From contig VGZJ01000024.1 of the NCBI GenBank assembly GCA_016872595.1, positions 1 to 35,570 on the forward strand: a DNA stretch of 35,570 nucleotides. Direction: 5' to 3'. Below are positions 23,818-31,413 of this stretch, one piece after another; the stretch's first letter is position 1, and each line of letters begins with the position of its first letter. The position numbers and the translations under genes were made by a program. This DNA is from Planctomycetota bacterium (GTDB lineage: Bacteria; Planctomycetota; Planctomycetia; Gemmatales; Gemmataceae). A model generated the notes under the pieces. That model was not told the origin of the DNA and did no database searches. It saw nothing but the letters and a program-made list of their open reading frames with translations.

Positions 23818-25008
23818 TTACGCGGCGCGGGCGGCGCGCGGGTAGTCGCCGGTCTGGTCGGCGAGCCACGCGGCACAGCGGGCCCAGTTGCGGGGGTCGC
23901 CGGGCGCGATGTGGCCGAGGATTCGGCCGCCGCCCGCGCCCGTCAGCACCGGCAGGTTCGCGCTCACGCCGTCGCAACTGAGGGCCGCGAGCAGCGCCGC
24001 GGCGGTCGCGGCCCGCGCCAGCGCCGGCACGCCGACCGCGTCCGCGCGCTCCACCGTTCCGCCCAACTGCTGCGCGACGAGTTGCATCAGGAACCCGTTG
24101 CGCACCCCGCCCCCGCTGAGGAGCACGCGGCGCGGGCCGTCCGGCTTCAGCGCGGCGAGCTTGGCGGCGTCGCCGACGGCGCGCGCGGCGAGGTGCGTCG
24201 CGGTGCAGAGCAGGTCCGGCAGACCCGCGCCGAGTTGCCGCGCGGCGTCGAACGTGGCGAGCAGGAAACTGCGCCCGAAGGCGTCCGGGCGCACAGCCTT
24301 CGGCGCGGCGCGCGCGAAGTGCGGGTGTTCGAGCCAGCGCGCTAGCAGCGGGTCGAGTAGCCGGCCCTGCACGGCCGTCTTGCCGCCCGCATCGACGTGC
24401 TCTTTGCCGCGTGAGCCGTGGAACAGGATCGCGTCGAGCAGTTGGTTGCCCGGCCCGGCTTCGAACCCGAACACGGTGCTGACGGTCCCGCCCGCGGGCA
24501 CAACGAGTACGCTGGTCGCCGCGCCGAGGTGAACGAGCAACCGCGTTTCGGCCGGGTCGCGGAACAGGAGGTAATCGGCCGCGGCGGTCAGCAGGTGCCC
24601 GGTGCCGCCGGCGGCGCGGTCGCGGTCGGCGAACCCGTGCAGCACCGTGATCCCGAGTTGCTCGGCCACGCGCCCCGCGACTTCCGGCCAGTTTATCGCG
24701 GCGCTCGCCACTGGCCGCGCCGGTTCGAGGAACCCGGCGGCGAAGGTGTCGCGCGGCGACACGGCCCCTTTGCTGAGCGCTTGGCGCGCGGCGAACACGA
24801 CCGTGTCGGCGATGGCCCGCAGGCACTCCGGCGGGACCGCGGCCGGCGCGGAGCGGAGCACGTCGCGCACCGCCGGCGCGAACGCTACGCGCCCCGCGGG
24901 GGCCGCGCGCGGCGCGAGGTCGAGGCCCACGCGCTCGGCCCGCACCGCGACCGCGTCCGCCCCTTCCAACCCGGAACCGACCGACAGGCCAAGGAACGTG
25001 CGCGACAT
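23818..25008 (-). CDS. anmK: Anhydro-N-acetylmuramic acid kinase-like protein, divergent
   Basis: 396 aa from ATG 25008. The family enzyme opens and phosphorylates 1,6-anhydro-MurNAc to MurNAc-6-P in murein recycling. Conserved here: GFEAGPGNQLLDAI (residues 181-194), VDAGGKTAVQG (205-215), LEHPHFARAAPK, VLLSGGGVRNGFLM, and DRDRAAGGTGHLL (128-140) in the place of the usual D-x-A-x-GGQGAPL block. Two hallmarks deviate: the N-terminal GTSxDG is GSGLEG, and the HGQT motif expected near residues 92-105 is missing. It may be a subfamily with altered sugar specificity, or inactive. Two palindromes lie just upstream, between this gene and the C26-like gene. Confidence 0.75.
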   Translation of the reverse strand: MSRTFLGLSVGSGLEGADAVAVRAERVGLDLAPRAAPAGRVAFAPAVRDVLRSAPAAVPPECLRAIADTVVFAARQALSKGAVSPRDTFAAGFLEPARPVASAAINWPEVAGRVAEQLGITVLHGFADRDRAAGGTGHLLTAAADYLLFRDPAETRLLVHLGAATSVLVVPAGGTVSTVFGFEAGPGNQLLDAILFHGSRGKEHVDAGGKTAVQGRLLDPLLARWLEHPHFARAAPKAVRPDAFGRSFLLATFDAARQLGAGLPDLLCTATHLAARAVGDAAKLAALKPDGPRRVLLSGGGVRNGFLMQLVAQQLGGTVERADAVGVPALARAATAAALLAALSCDGVSANLPVLTGAGGGRILGHIAPGDPRNWARCAAWLADQTGDYPRAARAA

Positions 25009-25015
25009 GAGGGGG

Positions 25016-25077
25016 CTTCCAAGTTCGAGGGTCCGAACTAACCGGACGGTCATACCGTCGGTTCTCGAACTTGGAAG
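25016..25077. repeat. Palindrome upstream of anmK-like gene, nested hairpin
   Basis: 14-nt perfect outer arms (25016-25029 cttccaagttcgag and 25064-25077) enclose a second stem (accggacggt-cat-accgtcggt with one bulge). It starts 7 bp upstream of the anmK-like start codon, so it would be in the 5' leader if the transcript starts farther upstream. Confidence 0.8.
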
Positions 25078-25089
25078 CGCGAACTTGCC

Positions 25090-25203
25090 AAAGTGGTAGG
25101 CACGCTCCGTGTGCCGTCGCCGCGCATCTTGGAGGTGCTCGCGAGATACGCGGCGCACATCCCCCATATGCAGCGACGGCACACGGCGTGTGCCTACTAC
25201 TTT
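25090..25203. repeat. Imperfect palindrome, GTAGGCACAC/GTGCCGTCGC family
   Basis: 31-nt arms 25090-25120 and 25173-25203 are reverse complements with about four mismatches (right arm contains gcgacggcacacggcgtgtg). It lies directly behind the stop of the C26-like gene (25215) on the minus strand, next to a second, unrelated palindrome. Confidence 0.8.
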
Positions 25204-25214
25204 GAGGCGAGCGC

Positions 25215-26015
25215 CTACGCGACCGCGAGGACGCCGTCGCAGGCGCGGACCGCGGCCTGCACGAAGCACTCGAAGATTTGCACGTCCAGCGCGCTGGCGG
25301 TGTCCGCTTCCGGGTGCCACTGCACGCCGACGCAGAACCAGTTCGGGTCCGTCGATTCGATGGCCTCGATCACCCCGTCCGGGGCGCGCGCGGCCACGCG
25401 CATCCGCTTACCGATCTGGTTCACCGCTTGGTGGTGCGTGCTGTTGACGCGCAGCTCCTGCGTCCCGTAGATGTCGTCGAGCCGCGTGTTCTCCTCGATC
25501 AGCACCATGTGGCGGTGCGGCGCGCCGGTCTGGTCGTAGTGCGGCAGCGCCTTGGGGTTGTCGGTGGGCAGGTGCAGGTGCAGGGTGCCGCCGGCGAACA
25601 CGTTCAGTTGCTGCATGCCCACGCCGATGCCGAGGACGCTCGTGCGGCGCTCGAAAATGCGGGTCAGCAGGTAGCGGTCGGCGTCCTCGCGGCGGGCCGG
25701 CATCGGGTTCACGGCGGGCGTGAGCGCTTGGCCGTTGCGCCGCGGGTCCATGTCCGCGCCGCCGGTCAGCACGATCCCGACGCACTGGTCGAGCAGCGCG
25801 TCGATGGCGGCGAGGTTGTCGCGGCGCAGCGGGGGCAGCACGACCGGCAGCGCGCCGGCCCCGATCAGGGCGTCGATGTAGCCGAGGTTCAGTTTCGCGA
25901 ACGGGGTGGCGTTCTTCGGGGCCACGAGGTCGGCGTTCACCGCGACGAGCGGGCGACCGACCGGCACCACGGGTTCCTTTTCCTTCACCTTTACGTCTTT
26001 GATGCGCGCGGGCAT
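25215..26015 (-). CDS. C26-family amidotransferase homologue without the catalytic Cys
   Basis: 266 aa from ATG 26015. The fold is that of gamma-glutamyl-GABA hydrolase/PuuD-type class I amidotransferases: AVNADLVAPKNATPF, VGIVLTGGADMDPRRNG, NSTHHQAVNQIG, and the His/Glu pair in VGVQWHPEAD (H234, E236). The nucleophile elbow, normally GICRGMQ, reads GIGVGMQ, so the catalytic Cys is Gly131. Hydrolysis of gamma-glutamyl substrates by the usual route is therefore not expected; a binding or regulatory role is possible. It is divergent from the Gfo/Idh/MocA gene across 195 bp, in which no gene or clear element was seen. Confidence 0.85.
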   Translation of the reverse strand: MPARIKDVKVKEKEPVVPVGRPLVAVNADLVAPKNATPFAKLNLGYIDALIGAGALPVVLPPLRRDNLAAIDALLDQCVGIVLTGGADMDPRRNGQALTPAVNPMPARREDADRYLLTRIFERRTSVLGIGVGMQQLNVFAGGTLHLHLPTDNPKALPHYDQTGAPHRHMVLIEENTRLDDIYGTQELRVNSTHHQAVNQIGKRMRVAARAPDGVIEAIESTDPNWFCVGVQWHPEADTASALDVQIFECFVQAAVRACDGVLAVA

Positions 26016-26210
26016 GTGCGGCGTGTCCTCCGTGACCACTGAGCGGCGGGGCGTCGTGCCCCGGTGTGCGTGCAAGGGAGCAGTGTAGCGGGCGCGAAAA
26101 GCGCGATTCAAGCCCAGTTCGCGGCTTTCTCGTTGCCCGGCGCGCGCGCGGCGATTACACTCACTTCGCACCGCCCGTACCCACACCACACCTGCTCGGA
26201 GACTCTCCCC

Positions 26211-27611
26211 ATGGCCCGCCGGATCACCCGGCGGCAGGCGCTCGCCGCGTCCGCCGCGTCCCTCGGCTACTTGCACCTCGCCCCGGCCGTTTCCGTCGCG
26301 CGCGTGTACCGCGCCGCCGAGAAACTGCGCGTCGCCGGCATCGGCGTCGGCGGCAAGGGCTCCAGCGACATCGACCACGCCGGCAACCTGATGGACGTCG
26401 TCGCGCTGTGCGACGTGGACGACGGCCGCCTCGCGCCGAAGGCCAAGAAGTGGCCCGAAGCGAAGACGTTCTTCGACTACCGCAAGATCTTCGACGACGC
26501 CTCGCTGCTGAAGAACATCGACGCCTTCGTGGTGAGCACCGCGGACCACTCGCACGCGCAACCCAGCGTGCTGGCGATGCGGGCCGGCAAGCACGTGTAC
26601 TGCCAGAAGCCGCTGACGCACGACGTGTACGAGGCGCACCTGATGCGCGCCGAGGCGAAGAAGAACAAGGTCTGCACCCAGATGGGGAATCAGGGCACCG
26701 CGGCCAACGGCCTGCGCCGCGCGGCCGAACTGCTCCGGGCCGGCGAACTGGGCGACGTGGCCGAGGTTCACGTGTGGACCAACCGCCCGGCCGGGTACTG
26801 GAAGCAGGCCCCGGACGTGACCGACAAGAAGCCGCCCGCGAAGGGCACCGCGCCCAAGAACGTCCACTGGGACGAGTTCCTCGGCGTCGCCCCCGACCGC
26901 GAGTACGCCGGCGGCATCCACCCGTTCGCGTGGCGCGGGTACTGGGACTACGGCACCGGCGCGATCGGCGACATGGCGTGCCACACCGCGAACATGGTGT
27001 TCATGGGCCTGAAGCTGGGCCACCCGACGAAGGTGTCGGCCGAGGCCGGTGGCGTGAACACGCTGACCGCCCCGAGCCACGCGCACGTGAAGATCGACTT
27101 CCCGAAGCGCGAGGGCTTCGTGCCGGTGACGCTCAACTGGTACGAGGGCATGAAGGACGGGAAGAAGTTGTACCCGCCGGAGGCGCTCGTCAACAAGGCG
27201 ATCGAGCTGGCGAAGGCGAAGAAGATCGTGGACAGCGGGTCCATCGTCGTCGGTACGAAGGGGTTCGCGTACTCGCCGAGCGACTACGGCTCGACGGTGT
27301 ACTTCAGCACCGGCAAGATTGCGAACGGGGGCACCAAGCCGGAGACGTTCGCCGAGAACAACAAGGAAGATCAGGGCCAGAAGAACGAGTGGGTCGAGGC
27401 GATCAAGGCGAACAAGCCGGAGATGGCGCTGTCGAACTTCGACTACGCCGGCCTGCTGACCGCGGCGTTCCTGCTGGGCAACGTGGCGATCCGTACCGGC
27501 AAGGCGTTCAACTTCGACGGCGAGAAGTGTTCGGCCGACATCAAGGAAGCGGCCCCCCTGCTGCGCCGCACCTACCGCAAGGGCTGGGACCTGATCGGCT
27601 ACAACGCCTAA
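26211..27611 (+). CDS. Exported Gfo/Idh/MocA-family oxidoreductase
   Basis: 466 aa from ATG 26211. The N-terminus carries a twin-arginine-type signal (ARRITRRQALAASAASLGYL). The NAD(P)-binding Rossmann domain begins LRVAGIGVGGKGSSDI, with VALCDVDD and STADHSHA; the family's EKP motif appears as CQKPLTHDVYEAHL. The C-terminal alpha/beta domain has HWDEFLGVAP, YWDYGTGAIGDMACH and NEWVEAIKANKP. Many such TAT-exported paralogues occur in planctomycetes and probably act on sugars or inositols in the periplasm-like space; the substrate is unknown. It ends in a strong hairpin shared with the convergent DUF1501 gene. Confidence 0.9.
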   Translation: MARRITRRQALAASAASLGYLHLAPAVSVARVYRAAEKLRVAGIGVGGKGSSDIDHAGNLMDVVALCDVDDGRLAPKAKKWPEAKTFFDYRKIFDDASLLKNIDAFVVSTADHSHAQPSVLAMRAGKHVYCQKPLTHDVYEAHLMRAEAKKNKVCTQMGNQGTAANGLRRAAELLRAGELGDVAEVHVWTNRPAGYWKQAPDVTDKKPPAKGTAPKNVHWDEFLGVAPDREYAGGIHPFAWRGYWDYGTGAIGDMACHTANMVFMGLKLGHPTKVSAEAGGVNTLTAPSHAHVKIDFPKREGFVPVTLNWYEGMKDGKKLYPPEALVNKAIELAKAKKIVDSGSIVVGTKGFAYSPSDYGSTVYFSTGKIANGGTKPETFAENNKEDQGQKNEWVEAIKANKPEMALSNFDYAGLLTAAFLLGNVAIRTGKAFNFDGEKCSADIKEAAPLLRRTYRKGWDLIGYNA

Positions 27612-27619
27612 CGTGAACG

Positions 27620-27661
27620 GCGCGACGCCGCAGGCGGCTACTGCCGCTTGCGGCGTCGCGC
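27620..27661. terminator. Bidirectional hairpin between convergent genes
   Basis: The 18-bp arms 27620-27637 (gcgcgacgccgcaggcgg) and 27644-27661 pair with a single G-T and a 6-nt loop. It starts 8 bp after the oxidoreductase stop and ends 2 bp before the DUF1501 stop, so it can serve both strands. Confidence 0.85.
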
Positions 27662-27663
27662 GT

Positions 27664-29040
27664 TTATGCCAACACCTTCTCCATCACAATGCCGCCGACG
27701 TCCGTGAGGCGCTCGTCGCGCCCGCTGTGGCGGTACGTGAGCTTCTCGTGGTCGAGGCCGAGCAGGTGCAGGATGGTGGCGTGGAAGTCGTTCACGCTCA
27801 CCACGTCGTCGACCGCGTTGAGGCCGAACTCGTCGGTCGCGCCGACGCCCTGCCCGCCCTTCGTGCCGCCGCCGGCCAGCCACATCGTGTAGCCCAACGG
27901 GTTGTGATCGCGGCCCTTTCCGCCCTGACTGTTCGGCGTGCGGCCAAACTCGCTGCACCACACCACGAGCGTATCCTTCAACAGCCCGCGCTGCTTCAAG
28001 TCCTTCAGCAGCGCCGCGATGGGTTTGTCGACGTGCCCGCACATCTTCTCGTGGTTGGCGTCCACGTCGTCGTGCGCGTCCCACTGCGTGACGAGCGGGC
28101 CGCCGCCGCTGTACACGCTCACGAACCGCACGCCGCGCTCCACCAAGCGCCGGGCGAGCAGCAACCGCGTGCCGAAGTCCGCGGTCTTCTTGTCGTCGAG
28201 GCCGTAGGCCGTCTTGGTGGCCGCGGTCTCCTTGCTCAGATCGACGGCGTCCGGGGCGTGCGCCTGCATCTTGAACGCCAGTTCGTAGCTCGCGGTGCGC
28301 GCTTCGAGTTCGGCGTCGCCCTTCGCCTGCTCCGCGTTCAGCTTGCGGACGAGGTCGAACGCGCGGCGGTTCTGTTCGGGGCCGGTGTCCGCGGGCGGCT
28401 TCAAGTTGATGATCGGGTTCGGACCGGGGCGCAGCAGCGTGCCCTGATACACCGGCGGCAGGAACGCACTTGACCAGCACGGCGCGCCGCCCTCCGGCAC
28501 GCCTTCGGGTTGCGGCATCACGCAGTACGCCGGCAGGTTGTCGGTCACGCTGCCGAGGCCGTATGTGACCCACGAGCCGAGGTTCGGCCAGCCCATGAGC
28601 GTGCGCCCGGTGTGCAACTCGTACATCGCCGGCGCGTGAACGGTGTTGCTGCACCAGCACGCGCGCAGCAGGCACAGATCGTCGGCGCAGGTCGCGAGGT
28701 GCGGCAGCAGGTCCGACAGTTCGAGGCCGCTCTTGCCGTGCTTCGCGAACTTCCGCGTACTGGGCAGGATCACCTCGTTGCCCGTGGTGAACTGGCTCTT
28801 GGGCCGCCCGGTCGATTCCGGCAGCGGCTTCCCGGCCCACTTCGCCAACCCCGGCTTCGGGTCGAACAGGTCCATTTGCGACGGCCCGCCGACCATGAAC
28901 ATGAAGATGACGCGCTTCGCCTTCGGCTCGAAGTGCGGTTTCTTCGCGGCCAGCGGGTTCGCCGCGCGCGCGTCGCGTGCGAGCAGGGCGTTCAGCGCGA
29001 CGCCAGCGAGCAGTTCGCGGCGCGAGAGGGGTGCGTTCAT
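27664..29040 (-). CDS. DUF1501 protein with twin-arginine-like signal
   Basis: 458 aa from ATG 29040. The N-terminus ([21 protein letters not shown]) looks like a TAT signal. DUF1501 marks: [20 protein letters not shown] at the start, [30 protein letters not shown], and [23 protein letters not shown] with the C-terminal [20 protein letters not shown]. The family has an alkaline phosphatase/sulfatase-like fold; in planctomycetes it is usually paired with a DUF1553/DUF1549 cytochrome-type gene, which is not adjacent here. No reaction is known. Confidence 0.92.
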   Translation of the reverse strand: MNAPLSRRELLAGVALNALLARDARAANPLAAKKPHFEPKAKRVIFMFMVGGPSQMDLFDPKPGLAKWAGKPLPESTGRPKSQFTTGNEVILPSTRKFAKHGKSGLELSDLLPHLATCADDLCLLRACWCSNTVHAPAMYELHTGRTLMGWPNLGSWVTYGLGSVTDNLPAYCVMPQPEGVPEGGAPCWSSAFLPPVYQGTLLRPGPNPIINLKPPADTGPEQNRRAFDLVRKLNAEQAKGDAELEARTASYELAFKMQAHAPDAVDLSKETAATKTAYGLDDKKTADFGTRLLLARRLVERGVRFVSVYSGGGPLVTQWDAHDDVDANHEKMCGHVDKPIAALLKDLKQRGLLKDTLVVWCSEFGRTPNSQGGKGRDHNPLGYTMWLAGGGTKGGQGVGATDEFGLNAVDDVVSVNDFHATILHLLGLDHEKLTYRHSGRDERLTDVGGIVMEKVLA

Positions 29041-29123
29041 GGTGCCAGCGTAGCCGCGCGCCAAACGCGATGCAAGGACACCGTAGCGCGCTCGGGGTGG
29101 CGCTCGCAACCCTTTGCGCGGTT

Positions 29124-29304
29124 GCGGATACGTTGAGCGCGCTTGGGGTGGCGCTCGCAGCGCCTCGCTGACCCCAAGCTCTTGAGTGCAACGTCTTCGG
29201 CGTAAAGACTAACGCGCCTGCTGTACCGCGAAGCGGTTACACCCGATAGCTTGGGGTCAGCGAGGCGCTGCGAGCGCCACCCCAAGCGCGCTCAACGTAT
29301 CCGC
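29124..29304. repeat. 57-bp perfect inverted repeat around a structured 67-nt centre
   Basis: Bases 29124-29180 (start gcggatacgttgagcgcgct) are the exact reverse complement of 29248-29304, with no mismatch. The 67-nt centre has two small hairpins: gtctt/aagac near 29194-29210 and accgc-gaa-gcggt near 29225-29237. A diverged extra copy of part of the left arm (gcgctcggggtggcgctcgc) lies just before it at about 29088-29107. The element occupies the region between the divergent DUF1501 and protease genes; the rest of this 318-bp gap shows no gene. Confidence 0.92.
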
Positions 29305-29358
29305 GCACACCGCGACGCGCGTTCGCTTTCGCCCCCGGAATCGGGTACGCTGGTTCTT

Positions 29359-31410
29359 ATGCTGATCGCGCTCGCGCTGTGGCTGGTCTCGGTCGCGGAA
29401 CCGCCGTTCAACGGGTGCGCGTGGGTGCGCGCCGAGAACGACGGGGCCGGGGCCGGGTTCGTTGTGGACGTTAACGAGCGGTATCTCGTCACCTGTCGGC
29501 ACATCGTCGCGGACCGCAAGAAGGTGGACGTGTTCTTCCCGTGGGTGCGCGACAGCGCGCTCGTCACCGACCGGCGCGAGTACCTGCGCAACCGCGACGC
29601 CCTGCGCGAAGCGAAGTTGCTCGTGACGGGCACCGTCGTTTACACGGCCGACGAAACGGACCTCGCGCTCGTGCGCCTCGACGCGCTCCCGCCGGGCGCG
29701 CGCGCGGTGAAGATCAATGCACTGTTCCAGCAACCGGGCACGCCGCTCCGCGTCGTCGGCCACCGCTTCGACCTCGATACCGTGTGGAACGTAACCGCCG
29801 GCCCGCTGCGCGCGACCGGGCCGCTCACCGACGGCTACTTCTGGCGCGGCAAGAAGCTCGCGGCCGGCGCGCACGTCCTCATCGGGCAACTGCCCACCGA
29901 AGAGGGCGACTCCGGCGGCCCGGTGTTCAACGCCCGCGGCGAAGTGGTCGGCATGGTTAGCGCGCTGCGCCGCCAGTGCCCGCAAGCCGCGGTCGCCATT
30001 TCCGCGCGCGAGATCGTGTTGTTTTGCGGCCAGTCGTGCGTTGCCGACAGGAGCGAACGGCCCGTGACAGAAGTCGCTTCGCTCTACCGCGCGACGGTGT
30101 GGATCAAGCCGACCGCGACCGACGTTTCTCTCGCGGGCGCGCTGATCGAGAAGGACTTGGTACTCACCAGCGCGCGCGGCGTGAGTGCGAACGAGCGCGT
30201 CGGCGTGGCGTTTCATCTGGGCACCGACAGCGAGCCATACAGCACGCGCGCCGCGTACCGCGATCCGCTGGCGCTCTATCTGAATCGCGCGTGGCGCGCC
30301 GGCACCGTGATCGCGCGCGACGCGGCGCGCGACCTCGCGCTCATCAAGCTCGACAGCGCGCGCGACGGCACGAAGGCGCTGCCACTCGCGGCCGTCGTGC
30401 CGAACGCGGGCGACGCTTTGCACGCGATGAGTCACCCCGGCGGGTTGGAGTTCGCGTGGGTGTACGCCGCCGGCAGCGTGCGGCAGCGCGGCCCGGTCGC
30501 GCTCGACTTGGGCGAGAAGGCCCCGCGGGTCGCGGCGCTGGTGTGTCAGCTTCCGGCGCAGGCCGGTTCGCCCGGCGGCCCGATCCTGAACGCGAACGGC
30601 GAACTGGTCGGCGTGCTGTCGGCGCGCGAGGGCGCGCAACTCGTCGGCTACGCCGCGACCACGGACGAGATTCGCACCTTCCTCGATGTGGCCCTGCGCG
30701 ACCGACCGGCGACGACCTTCGCGGGGTTGCTCGCGCGCGCGGAGGATGTGCCCGCGAACCTCGCGCGCCGGTACGCCGACGCGCTCGCCGCGCGCGCCCA
30801 TCAGCTTCTCATCGGCAACAAGCCCGACGAGGCGAAGCGCCTCTGCGCCGCGGCGCTGGAACTCGACCCCGCGTGCCTCGCGGCGCGCCGGTGCCGCGTG
30901 CGGTTGCTCCCGTGGGCCGAGGTTCCGGTGGAACTTGACGCGCTGCTCGAACGGCACCCGCACGACCGCGACGCGCTCGTGTCCCGCGCCGAGTTCGCGT
31001 GTACGGCGAAGGACTGGCGCTTGGCCCGCGGGCACTTGGAGCGCGTGCTTGCGGTGGCCCCGGAGGATGTCGCGGTGCGCCAGCAACTCGCCGGCGTGCT
31101 GCTCGCATTGGGCGAAGACGCGAAGGCCGCGGTCGCCATCGGCGACGTGTTCCGCGTCACCGGCGCGCGCGTCGGATCGGTCGCGCGCGACCTGCTCGCG
31201 CAAACGGACGCGCTCGAGCAAAAGTTCCCCGATTCGCCGGGGATCGCCGCCGACTGGCTCACGAAGGCTCTGACCGCGGCCGAGAAGGGGACGCCGGACG
31301 CGAAGCAGAAGGCGGCGCTGACCGCGCTGCTGAAGGCCGCGGCCGGCGCGAAGACCGACGCCGACCGACTCCGCGCGCTCCGTGCGGGGGTCAACGAGTT
31401 GGGGAAATAA
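29359..31410 (+). CDS. Tandem trypsin-like protease domains plus TPR region; second domain inactive-looking
   Basis: 683 aa from ATG 29359, with a hydrophobic N-terminus (MLIALALWLVSVAE) as signal or anchor. Domain 1 (about 20-225) has a full serine protease triad: YLVTCRHIV (H48), ETDLALVRLD (D101), EGDSGGPVF (S185). Domain 2 (about 238-470) has the same layout, DLVLTSARGV, ARDLALIKLD (D325), AGSPGGPIL (S404), but the His position is Arg273. Residues about 480-683 contain TPR-like helical repeats. It is probably an exported or membrane-tethered protease with a pseudo-protease partner domain in the same chain. The SolA-like gene starts 3 bp after the stop, so the two are co-transcribed. Confidence 0.87.
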   Translation: MLIALALWLVSVAEPPFNGCAWVRAENDGAGAGFVVDVNERYLVTCRHIVADRKKVDVFFPWVRDSALVTDRREYLRNRDALREAKLLVTGTVVYTADETDLALVRLDALPPGARAVKINALFQQPGTPLRVVGHRFDLDTVWNVTAGPLRATGPLTDGYFWRGKKLAAGAHVLIGQLPTEEGDSGGPVFNARGEVVGMVSALRRQCPQAAVAISAREIVLFCGQSCVADRSERPVTEVASLYRATVWIKPTATDVSLAGALIEKDLVLTSARGVSANERVGVAFHLGTDSEPYSTRAAYRDPLALYLNRAWRAGTVIARDAARDLALIKLDSARDGTKALPLAAVVPNAGDALHAMSHPGGLEFAWVYAAGSVRQRGPVALDLGEKAPRVAALVCQLPAQAGSPGGPILNANGELVGVLSAREGAQLVGYAATTDEIRTFLDVALRDRPATTFAGLLARAEDVPANLARRYADALAARAHQLLIGNKPDEAKRLCAAALELDPACLAARRCRVRLLPWAEVPVELDALLERHPHDRDALVSRAEFACTAKDWRLARGHLERVLAVAPEDVAVRQQLAGVLLALGEDAKAAVAIGDVFRVTGARVGSVARDLLAQTDALEQKFPDSPGIAADWLTKALTAAEKGTPDAKQKAALTALLKAAAGAKTDADRLRALRAGVNELGK

Positions 31411-31413
31411 GCG

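Noticed and set aside
29181-29247. Invertible promoter switch as the main explanation of the 57-bp repeat
   Set aside because: No recombinase gene is nearby and no clear promoter is visible in the centre; kept only as an option in the finding.
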